From positions 1 to 5,548 of the forward strand of contig CANQPR010000081.1 in the NCBI GenBank assembly GCA_947625715.1: a DNA stretch of 5,548 bases, read 5' to 3'. Under the pieces are notes generated by a model. That model saw nothing but the letters and a program-made list of their open reading frames with translations, did not search any database and had not been told where the DNA came from. Below are positions 1 to 5,473 of this stretch, one piece after another. Made by a program: the position numbers and the translations under genes. The stretch comes from an uncultured Bacilli bacterium (GTDB taxonomy: Bacteria > Bacillota_I > Bacilli_A > RF39 > UBA660). Position 1 is the stretch's first letter, and each line of letters starts with the position of its first letter.

Positions 1-21
1 AGAGATATTATACAACATAAG

Positions 22-60
22 TACGTATACATTTTAACTAATGATACGTATACATTTTAA
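22..60. repeat. Pair of 16-bp direct repeats upstream of pgk (possible operator)
   Basis: The 16-mer TACGTATACATTTTAA occurs perfectly at 22-37 and again at 45-60, a 23-bp period or about two helical turns. Each copy starts with the overlapping small palindromes TACGTA and GTATAC. The pair ends 30 bp upstream of the pgk -35 box, a position typical of activator sites, although an unseen upstream gene could also own it. The repeat itself is direct observation; its role as a regulator site is inference. It does not match the CggR operator that controls the Bacillus gapA-pgk operon. Confidence 0.6.
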
Positions 61-90
61 AAAAGGATTAACATAAAGATACAAAGTTAA

Positions 91-119
91 TTGATAAAAT
101 AAACATTATTCGTTATAAT
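91..119 (+). promoter_or_regulatory. Sigma-A promoter of the pgk-tpi unit
   Basis: TTGATA at 91-96 and a perfect TATAAT at 114-119 are separated by exactly 17 bp, which fits the housekeeping sigma factor closely. Transcription would begin near 126, leaving a 5' UTR of about 18 bases. That leader holds a GGGG ribosome-binding stretch at 132-135, eight bases before the pgk ATG. No terminator or riboswitch fits in so short a leader, so any regulation is expected at the DNA level upstream. Confidence 0.75.
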
Positions 120-143
120 ATTAATGATAACGGGGTCGATAAA

Positions 144-1358
144 ATGAAAAAATATTTACAGGATAATGTTATAAGTAATAAAAAAATTATACTAAGAGTT
201 GATTATAATGTGCCTATGAAAAATGGTCAAATTTTAGATGATTCTAAAATCAAAAATACTTTAGAAACTATTTACTATTTATTAAGTGAAAATTGTAAAA
301 TTATTATCTTAAGTCACTTAGGTAAAGTAAGAAATGTTGAAGACAAAAAAAAGTATTCTTTAGAACCTATTGCGCAACACTTAAAAGAATTATTAAATAA
401 AGAAGTATATTTTTCGAAAGAAAATTATGGTACCAATGTTGTTAAAAGAGTCAATGCAATGGTAAGTGGGGAAATTCTTGTTTTAGAAAATACCCGCTTC
501 ATGGATATACCCAATCGCTTAGAAAGCAATTGTGATGCTCAGCTATCTGAGTTTTGGGCAAGTCTTGGAGATATTTTTGTCAATGATGCTTTTGGCTGTG
601 CTCATCGTCGCCATGCTTCAACCTATGGCATAAGTAAATATCTTCCTAGTTGCTTAGGCTTTTTAATGCAAAAAGAAATTGGTATGTTAAATCGCCTTGT
701 AATTCATCCTATCCATCCTTTTACCGTAATTATGGGTGGAGCTAAAGTTGATGATAAATTACCGTTAATTGAATCTCTACTTCCTAAATGTGATTATTTA
801 CTATGTGGTGGGGGTATTGCTAATACCTGTTTAGAAGCCCTAGGTTTTAACATTGGTGAATCTTTAAGTAGTGATGATAAAATGGTCATTGATAAAATGA
901 AAGAACTATTATTTAAATACAGAAATAAATTTATGTTACCCCTTGATGCTATTGTTGGTACAACCTATTCACCTGATTATGTCCAATACAAACTTATTAA
1001 CAAAATAAATGATAATGATATGATTTTAGATATTGGAACCAAAACAATTGCTAAATATAAAACCGCGATTATGGAAAGTGAAACCATCTTTATTAATGGT
1101 ACAGTAGGATACTATGAAAATCCTAAATTTGCTAACGGAACTAAAGAAATATTTGAAATATTAAAACAAAGCAAAGCAATTGTTGTTGCAGGAGGAGGAG
1201 ACGCCACAAGTAGTATTAACAATCTTAATTACACCAGTGCTTTCACCTATATATCTAGTGGGGGTGGAGCAACTTTAGACTACATCGCCAAAGGTAAATT
1301 AGTGGCTATAGAAAATATCATTGAAGGAAGTGATGATATTGAAACCCTTGATATTTAA
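144..1358 (+). CDS. pgk: Divergent phosphoglycerate kinase
   Basis: Cytoplasmic glycolytic enzyme family that converts 1,3-bisphosphoglycerate and ADP to 3-phosphoglycerate and ATP. At 404 residues it is full length for the family. Recognisable motifs in order are RVDYNVP (18-24, substrate Asp20 and Asn22), SHLGK (57-61), ENTRF (Arg118), VNDAFGCAHR (Arg155), GGAKVDDK (Lys201 and Lys205), NGTVGYYE (Glu325), GGGD (350-353) and SSGGGAT near the C-terminus. It is odd at several normally invariant sites. The catalytic arginine (Arg36 in Geobacillus stearothermophilus, Arg38 in yeast) is Lys35. The arginine of SHLGR is Lys61. GPMG has become GTVG (319-322), and the Ser/Thr after GGGD is Ala354. The fold assignment is certain; full activity is not. 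This may be a specialised paralogue or simply the sole copy in a fast-evolving lineage. The first ATG was chosen because it has a GGGG site eight bases upstream and aligns with the family N-terminus. Its last 20 bases overlap the next gene. Confidence 0.93.
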   Translation: MKKYLQDNVISNKKIILRVDYNVPMKNGQILDDSKIKNTLETIYYLLSENCKIIILSHLGKVRNVEDKKKYSLEPIAQHLKELLNKEVYFSKENYGTNVVKRVNAMVSGEILVLENTRFMDIPNRLESNCDAQLSEFWASLGDIFVNDAFGCAHRRHASTYGISKYLPSCLGFLMQKEIGMLNRLVIHPIHPFTVIMGGAKVDDKLPLIESLLPKCDYLLCGGGIANTCLEALGFNIGESLSSDDKMVIDKMKELLFKYRNKFMLPLDAIVGTTYSPDYVQYKLINKINDNDMILDIGTKTIAKYKTAIMESETIFINGTVGYYENPKFANGTKEIFEILKQSKAIVVAGGGDATSSINNLNYTSAFTYISSGGGATLDYIAKGKLVAIENIIEGSDDIETLDI

Positions 1359-2019
1359 CTTAAAAATGAATTTTACCTTAAAAGAAATAATACAATACAA
1401 AAATAATCTTGAACAACTTTCTTTTCCTATTATCGTTTGCCCATCTTTTTGTTACTTACCCCTAATGCACTCCAAAAAATATAAACTAGGAGCTCAAAAC
1501 GTAAGTGCCTATAATGATTTTGCTCACACTGGAGAAGTAAGTGCGAAAATGTTAAAAAGTCTTGATGTAAAAGCCATTTTATTAAATCACTTTGAAGCAA
1601 ATGAAGACTTAAAAACTATAAAAATAAAATTAAATGAATGCCTTAAAAATGATTTAGATGTCTATATTTTTTTAAGTGATAATTTCACAGAACATAATTA
1701 TCAATACACAATTCTTAAATTAGCCAAAGACATGGATTATCTACTACAAGAGGTAAAAAAACAATATTATAAAAAAATAACCTTTATATATGAACCAAGT
1801 TGGTTAATAGGAAAAGAAGCATCTTTAAATAAAAATGAAATAATAAGTATCTTTAAAACTTTAAAAAACATCATGAATAACCGCTACCAATATCTTTTTC
1901 CTCTATATTATGGAGGCGGTATAAATAAAGATACTTTTAAAGAACTTATAAACGTCAAAATAATTGATGGTTTAGTCTTAGGACATAGTTGTTTAGACCT
2001 AAAAAATCTTTTTTATTAA
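1339..2019 (+). CDS. tpiA: Short, divergent triosephosphate isomerase
   Basis: Member of the TIM-barrel family that interconverts dihydroxyacetone phosphate and glyceraldehyde 3-phosphate, normally as a cytoplasmic homodimer. The catalytic triad is present: Lys9 in NLKMN (usually NWKMN), His84 in LLNHFEAN (usually ILGHSERR) and Glu152 in YEPSW. The dimer loop motif LGAQNV with TGEVSA (50-69) is also well kept. Other conserved parts have drifted: the Ser after His84 is Phe, the RR pair is AN, CxGE is absent, IGTG is IGKE, YGGS is YGGG (191-194) and GG near the end is GH (215-216). The protein has 226 residues against about 250, with a shortened C-terminus. The TTG at 1339 is chosen because AAGGAAG at 1324-1330 sits eight bases upstream and the protein then begins as the family does. 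The TTG at 1321 and ATG at 1333 are badly placed for that site. The 20-bp overlap with pgk implies co-transcription and probably translational coupling. Confidence 0.82.
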   Translation: MKPLIFNLKMNFTLKEIIQYKNNLEQLSFPIIVCPSFCYLPLMHSKKYKLGAQNVSAYNDFAHTGEVSAKMLKSLDVKAILLNHFEANEDLKTIKIKLNECLKNDLDVYIFLSDNFTEHNYQYTILKLAKDMDYLLQEVKKQYYKKITFIYEPSWLIGKEASLNKNEIISIFKTLKNIMNNRYQYLFPLYYGGGINKDTFKELINVKIIDGLVLGHSCLDLKNLFY

Positions 2020-2044
2020 CGATAAAAGTCAAAATCATTCAATA

Positions 2045-2071
2045 TTCGACATAAGTAGACACAACAAGACA
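2045..2071 (-). promoter_or_regulatory. Tandem Spo0A-binding boxes (one perfect, two degenerate)
   Basis: Read on the minus strand, three heptamers starting with TGTC are separated by 3-bp spacers: TGTCTTG, TGTCTAC and TGTCGAA. The last (TTCGACA at 2045-2051 on the plus strand) matches the 0A box consensus TGNCGAA perfectly. The middle one matches TGTCGAA at five of seven bases and the first at four. A 10-bp step puts all three on one face of the helix. It is also the spacing known for tandem 0A boxes such as those at Bacillus abrB, where Spo0A binds as a dimer. The spo0A gene itself lies immediately downstream, so autoregulation is the natural reading. Confidence 0.65.
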
Positions 2072-2089
2072 AAGTATTTTCTAGTATTT

Positions 2090-2096
2090 TGACGAA
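2090..2096 (+). promoter_or_regulatory. Spo0A box overlapping the spo0A promoter
   Basis: TGACGAA is a perfect match to TGNCGAA. It points opposite to the perfect box at 2045-2051, and the two start positions are 45 bp apart. It lies about 8 bp upstream of the -10 element, inside the region RNA polymerase covers. From position alone it could repress, or activate by replacing -35 contacts. Confidence 0.55.
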
Positions 2097-2101
2097 ATGT
2101 T

Positions 2102-2110
2102 TGTTATGAT
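2102..2110 (+). promoter_or_regulatory. Extended -10 promoter of spo0A
   Basis: TGTTATGAT is an extended -10 element (TG, one base, then TATGAT at 2105-2110). No good -35 stands at the usual distance: TTGACG at 2089-2094 is only 10 bp away, and the bases 17 bp upstream are TAGTAT. A -10-dependent promoter helped by the flanking Spo0A sites is therefore plausible. The start would be near 2117, giving a leader of about 37 bases with AGGAG at 2141-2145. A clear sigma-H promoter, as at the Bacillus spo0A Ps promoter, is not visible. Confidence 0.45.
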
Positions 2111-2153
2111 TTTTTTGGATGTTGTAAATTAAGGTACTAGAGGAGAAAAAAAT

Positions 2154-2918
2154 ATGGAAAAAATTAAAGCATTAGTAGTAGATGACAATATGGAGTTTAC
2201 AAATAATGTCGTGAAGTATTTTAGTAACAGCGAAAATATTCGCGTAGTACAACAAATTAACAACGGAAGTAAAGTAATTGAATACTTAAAAGAAAATCCT
2301 GATATTGATATTATCTTTTTAGATTTAATCATGCCAGGAATGGATGGGATAGCTATATTACAAGAAATGGCTCAAAACAATATGAGTCAAAAAGTAATTG
2401 TTTTAAGTAGTTATCTAGAAGATTATAGTTTAAGAATGTTAAAAAAATATAAAGTTGATTATTTTATGCTTAAACCTATTGATTTGAAATCACTTGAACA
2501 AAGAGTTTTAGAAATAATGGAAGTTCAATCAAAATTTACAGTTATTAAAGAAGTTGATCAAAATTTAGAAATTCAAACTAGTCAACTACTTCATAACCTT
2601 GGGGTTCCATCGCAAATCAAAGGTTATCAATATTTAAGAGAAGGGATATTATTATTATATCGTAATACCGATTTTATTGGTGGTATCACTAGTGTTTTAT
2701 ATCCAGAAATAGCTAAAAGACATAATACTACACCAACAAGAGTTGAAAGAGCTATACGTCATGCCATAGAAATTTCTTGGAATCGTGGGGATTATCAAAT
2801 TATGAATAAATTATTTGGTAATAGTATTGACTTTGACCGTTCTAAACCAACTAATTCAGAATTTTTAGTAACAGTAAGTGATGCCTTAAGATTAGGAAGT
2901 TATATGCTAAACGCTTAA
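2154..2918 (+). CDS. spo0A: Sporulation master response regulator Spo0A
   Basis: DNA-binding response regulator that, when phosphorylated by the phosphorelay or directly by histidine kinases, dimerises and controls entry into sporulation and stationary-phase genes. The receiver domain (about 4-120) has the acidic pair Asp10-Asp11, phospho-acceptor Asp57 in FLDLIMPGMDG, switch Ser85 and Lys107 in LKP. A linker follows, then the Spo0A_C effector domain (about 142-254). In it, LGVPSQIKGYQYLRE (149-163), the recognition-helix stretch RVERAIRHAIE (196-206) and KPTNSEF near the end are almost identical to the Bacillus protein. At 254 residues it is slightly shorter than the Bacillus protein (267). 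The ATG has AGGAG eight bases upstream. spoIVB, which commonly precedes spo0A in Bacilli and Clostridia, is not upstream here; a glycolytic gene is. 0A boxes directly upstream suggest it regulates itself. The window does not show whether the organism sporulates. Confidence 0.97.
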   Translation: MEKIKALVVDDNMEFTNNVVKYFSNSENIRVVQQINNGSKVIEYLKENPDIDIIFLDLIMPGMDGIAILQEMAQNNMSQKVIVLSSYLEDYSLRMLKKYKVDYFMLKPIDLKSLEQRVLEIMEVQSKFTVIKEVDQNLEIQTSQLLHNLGVPSQIKGYQYLREGILLLYRNTDFIGGITSVLYPEIAKRHNTTPTRVERAIRHAIEISWNRGDYQIMNKLFGNSIDFDRSKPTNSEFLVTVSDALRLGSYMLNA

Positions 2919-2925
2919 TGAGTTT

Positions 2926-2954
2926 TTTACATCTTTAAAATATTGTGATACAAT
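2926..2954 (+). promoter_or_regulatory. Sigma-A promoter of gpmI
   Basis: TTTACA at 2926-2931 and TACAAT at 2949-2954 are separated by 17 bp, and TGA directly before the -10 makes it an extended -10. The transcript would begin near 2961, right at the AGGTG ribosome site. The leader is then only about 10 bases. There is no hairpin terminator between spo0A and this promoter, so read-through from spo0A may add to gpmI expression. Confidence 0.7.
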
Positions 2955-2970
2955 GTTTGTAGGTGAAAAA

Positions 2971-4479
2971 ATGAAAAAAATATTAACAATCGTTTTTGAT
3001 GGCTTTGGTTTATCAAATAATAATTTAGGAAATGCAGTTAAATTAGCTAATCCCATTCATTTTGAAGAATTATGGAATGATTATCCTCATGCCCTATTAG
3101 AAGCATCAGGAACGAAAGTTGGGTTAGCTGAAAATCAATTTGGTAACAGTAATGTTGGTCATCTAACCATTGGGGCAGGAAGAAAAATTAAGCAACGTGG
3201 GCAATTAGTAAGTGAATTTTTAGATTCTGATATGATGGAAAACGAAGTTTTTAAAAGCATGATAGATGATATATTAGAAAATCACAAAACCGTTCATATA
3301 ATGGGGTTACTAAGTGATGGCTTAGTTCATTCTGATATAAACCATTTTTTAAAAATGTACAAAGCTCTTATAACAAATGGCATCAAAGATATAAATTTTC
3401 ATGTCATAAGTGATGGAAGAGATACTAGTGAAACAAGTTTTTATACTTATTATGATACCCTAAGTAAAGAATTAAAAGAAAATAATGCTGGAAAAATTGT
3501 TAGTATATGTGGTCGTTATTATGCTATGGACCGCGATAAAAGATGGGATCGAACAGAAAAATATTTTAAGTTAATAACAAGAGGAATCGGTATGGCAGGA
3601 AGCAGTGTTCCATATATGCTAAAAAGATGTTATGAAGATGGAATAACTGATGAATTTCTACCACCAATGAAAACCAATGATTTTCAAAAAATCAAAAATG
3701 GTGATGTTATTATATGGATGAATTTTCGAACTGATCGTTCTAAACAAATTTTAGCGGTCTTTAAAGAAAAAAACTTTGATGATTTTCTAATGGAATCACA
3801 AGCTGATACAACGGTATACACTTTTTTCCCTATCGATAGCAAAATTAAAACTAATAATTTTTTAGAAATGCCCATCATTGAAAATCCTTTAGGTGTATAT
3901 TTATCTAAACTAGGTTTAAGTCAAGCAAGAATTGCTGAGACAGAAAAATATGCCCATGTTACTTATTTCTTTGATGGTGAGAATAATAATTCTTTAGAAA
4001 ATTGTCAAAAATTTTTAATTCCAAGCCCTAAAGTTGCCACTTATGATTTGAAACCGGAAATGAGTGCTGTTGATGTTACAAAAAAAGTGGTACAGTGCAT
4101 GGATAAAGATTATGATTTTATTTTTGTTAATTATGCCAATCCTGATATGGTGGGACATACAGGTAATCTAGATGCTACCATAAAAGCTGTCACTACCGTA
4201 GATTTATGTTTAAAATTATTATATGAAAAAGCAATGGAAAACTTTTATACATTAATATTATTAGCTGATCATGGTAATGCCGATCAAATGCTTGATGAAT
4301 CTGGTAATAAAGTTACTACCCATACATTAAGTAAAGTTCCCTTTATAATTACTGATAAAAAAGTAAAATTAAAAGAAAATGGTGACTTAACAAATGTTGC
4401 GCCAACAATATTACAATACATGGATATAGCTATTCCAAAAGAAATGCAAGATACGCCATCATTAATGGAAAAAAATTAG
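2971..4479 (+). CDS. gpmI: 2,3-bisphosphoglycerate-independent phosphoglycerate mutase
   Basis: Manganese-dependent enzyme of the alkaline phosphatase superfamily that interconverts 3- and 2-phosphoglycerate in glycolysis. At 502 residues it is close to the usual 510. All catalytic motifs are present: metal-binding Asp10 in VFDGFG, the transiently phosphorylated Ser60 in GNSNVGH, His120 in LVHSD, the DGRD motif (148-151), GRYYAMDRDKRWDR (181-194), NFRTDR (251-256), Lys326 in AETEKYAHVTYF, DMVGH (Asp392, His396), ADHGNAD (Asp433, His434) and His451. Nothing suggests loss of activity, in contrast to the pgk and tpi upstream. The ATG at 2971 is preferred because AGGTG stands at 2961-2965 and the protein then begins MKKILTIVFDG. 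The in-frame ATG at 2953 has no ribosome site and lies inside the -10 box. Mutases of this type in Bacillus are sharply pH sensitive, which lets 3-phosphoglycerate build up in the forespore; that is family knowledge, not visible here. Confidence 0.96.
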   Translation: MKKILTIVFDGFGLSNNNLGNAVKLANPIHFEELWNDYPHALLEASGTKVGLAENQFGNSNVGHLTIGAGRKIKQRGQLVSEFLDSDMMENEVFKSMIDDILENHKTVHIMGLLSDGLVHSDINHFLKMYKALITNGIKDINFHVISDGRDTSETSFYTYYDTLSKELKENNAGKIVSICGRYYAMDRDKRWDRTEKYFKLITRGIGMAGSSVPYMLKRCYEDGITDEFLPPMKTNDFQKIKNGDVIIWMNFRTDRSKQILAVFKEKNFDDFLMESQADTTVYTFFPIDSKIKTNNFLEMPIIENPLGVYLSKLGLSQARIAETEKYAHVTYFFDGENNNSLENCQKFLIPSPKVATYDLKPEMSAVDVTKKVVQCMDKDYDFIFVNYANPDMVGHTGNLDATIKAVTTVDLCLKLLYEKAMENFYTLILLADHGNADQMLDESGNKVTTHTLSKVPFIITDKKVKLKENGDLTNVAPTILQYMDIAIPKEMQDTPSLMEKN

Positions 4480-4506
4480 GTGAATTTGACAATTTGCCTT
4501 TTTTTT
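4478..4506 (+). terminator. Intrinsic terminator of gpmI
   Basis: GGTGAATT (4479-4486) pairs with AATTTGCC (4491-4498) around a TGAC loop. This gives eight base pairs including two G-U wobbles, extended by one A-U pair. It runs directly into eight T residues (4499-4506). The gpmI stop codon TAG (4477-4479) is part of the stem. The stem is AT-rich, so termination may be partial. Confidence 0.7.
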
Positions 4507-4514
4507 GCTATTAT
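4486..4514 (+). promoter_or_regulatory. Consensus sigma-A promoter of the kinase-like gene
   Basis: A perfect TTGACA (4486-4491) and TATTAT (4509-4514) are separated by 17 bp. TGC before the -10 makes it an extended -10. It is the strongest-looking promoter in the window. It is embedded in the gpmI terminator: the -35 covers the loop and the spacer is the T-tract. Transcription would start near 4521. Confidence 0.8.
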
Positions 4515-4518
4515 ATCA

Positions 4519-4571
4519 CCTAAGAAATTAGGGGGTCCTTTTGTTATATTACCTTATGTTTAGACCTAATT
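4519..4571 (+). other. Leader with two competing hairpins
   Basis: CCTAA (4519-4523) and TTAGG (4528-4532) form a five-pair hairpin closed by a GAAA tetraloop, right at the predicted transcript start. The same segment, as AATTAGG (4526-4532), can instead pair with CCTAATT (4565-4571), just before the ribosome site of the kinase-like gene. The two structures exclude each other. The pairings are visible in the sequence; a regulatory role is inference, and AT-rich DNA makes short pairings easy to find. Confidence 0.3.
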
Positions 4572-4573
4572 AA
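4541..4573 (+). other. Possible 10-codon leader peptide (TTG start)
   Basis: A TTG codon follows GGGGG (4531-4535) by five bases and opens a frame reading MLYYLMFRPN before TAA at 4571-4573. The stop is 12 bases ahead of the preferred start of the kinase-like gene. A strong ribosome-site lookalike is otherwise unexplained in this leader. Ribosomes on it would disrupt the long-range hairpin. No amino-acid run suggests classical attenuation, so this remains a weak call. Confidence 0.2.
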
Positions 4574-4585
4574 ATGGGGGAAAAT

Positions 4586-5473
4586 ATGAAAGTAATTAGA
4601 ATGTCTAAAAAAGTTTTTAACAGTTTAAGTCTATTACAATTAACACAAGAAATAATGAATACTGAAGGTTCAGTTTATAACTATAATTATCATGGCGAAG
4701 AAAAAGTCTTTAAAAGACTATATCATATTGAAGGAAAAATTTTTGGAAGTAAACTATATACAATAGAAATGTTAAATAATATGAAAGAATATTTACCAAA
4801 ATCTTTTTATATACCTGATGCTTTAGTAACAGTTAATGATACAGTGGAAGGCTTTACCATTCCCAAAGCTGATGGTGTTAATTTAGCAACAATTTTAAAA
4901 ACAAAAATGGATTATAAAGAGCATCTTTATTATTTAAAAAAAGTTGGGGAAATATTAGAACAACTTCATAATATTAGAACATACACGTCATTAGATGACG
5001 TATTTATAAATGATTTACATGAAGCTAATTTTATTATTAATCCCAACAATCAACAAATGGGAGTTATTGACCTTGACAGTTGTAAAATTAAAAATAATAT
5101 GATTTTTGCCTCTCGTTACTTAACTCCATGTGGTCTATTAAATAATAATGAAAACAAATATCAAATAATAAATGAAACAGAAAGTAATTACCATGTTGGT
5201 TATGTAATTCCTAATGAAAATACCGATTTATACTGTTACTCTATTATGATATTAAACTATTTATATGGCCAAAATATCAATAATTTATCAATTGATGAAT
5301 TTTATGAGTATCTTAATTATTTAGAATCATTAAAAATTAATAAAAATTTAATTGATGTATGGGCAAAATTATTAGTTAATACACCTAATTTAAATCCATG
5401 TGATTATATAAACAGTTTAAAAGAAAATCAAATATATCGTTCAAGAAAAATAGTTTATGATAAAGTAAAATAA
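4586..5473 (+). CDS. Protein-kinase-fold protein, substrate unknown
   Basis: A 295-residue soluble protein with no signal peptide or membrane segment. It shows a degenerate eukaryotic-type kinase layout: a reduced glycine loop near Gly28, a probable ATP lysine Lys43 in VFKR, a candidate helix-C Glu61, and a hinge region around 90-100. The catalytic loop is NDLHEANFII, with Asp143 and Asn148 in the HRDxxxxN positions but His and Arg replaced by Ile and Asn. Metal-binding Asp162 sits in GVIDLDS, in place of DFG. DLYCYSIMILNYLYG (214-228) resembles the kinase helix-F motif DxxSxG. The key acidic residues remain, so ATP binding and transfer are plausible. The catalytic loop also resembles choline or aminoglycoside kinases, and spore-coat CotS-type proteins share that fold, so the substrate could be protein or small molecule. 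ATG 4586 is preferred over ATG 4574 because only it has a ribosome site (GGGGG, 4576-4580). It is transcribed separately from gpmI. Confidence 0.7.
   Translation: MKVIRMSKKVFNSLSLLQLTQEIMNTEGSVYNYNYHGEEKVFKRLYHIEGKIFGSKLYTIEMLNNMKEYLPKSFYIPDALVTVNDTVEGFTIPKADGVNLATILKTKMDYKEHLYYLKKVGEILEQLHNIRTYTSLDDVFINDLHEANFIINPNNQQMGVIDLDSCKIKNNMIFASRYLTPCGLLNNNENKYQIINETESNYHVGYVIPNENTDLYCYSIMILNYLYGQNINNLSIDEFYEYLNYLESLKINKNLIDVWAKLLVNTPNLNPCDYINSLKENQIYRSRKIVYDKVK

Noticed and set aside
109..115. TTCGTTA near the pgk -10 as a Spo0A box
   Set aside because: It misses the consensus TTCGNCA at a key C, stands alone, and is in the AT-rich promoter core where partial matches are expected.
1991..2002. 12-mer GTTTAGACCTAA shared with 4558-4569
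   Set aside because: A single 12-base match within 5.5 kb of AT-rich DNA is about what chance predicts, and the contexts differ (end of coding sequence versus leader).
1978..2014. TTAGG/CCTAA hairpin followed by a T-run at the end of the tpi gene, as a terminator
   Set aside because: Only five pairs with a 15-base loop, and eight bases including an A-run separate the stem from the T-run. It is too weak to call, so read-through from tpi toward spo0A stays possible.
1321..2019. Mycoplasma-type code (TGA as tryptophan)
   Set aside because: All seven tryptophans in the window use TGG despite strong AT bias and no frame needs a TGA read-through, although no gene here ends in TGA to prove the point.
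2129..2332. 67-residue minus-strand reading frame inside spo0A
   Set aside because: It is antisense to a highly conserved gene, has no ribosome site of its own, and its hydrophobic composition is the usual shadow of AT-rich coding DNA. The 64-residue frame at 3684-3878 inside gpmI is rejected for the same reasons.
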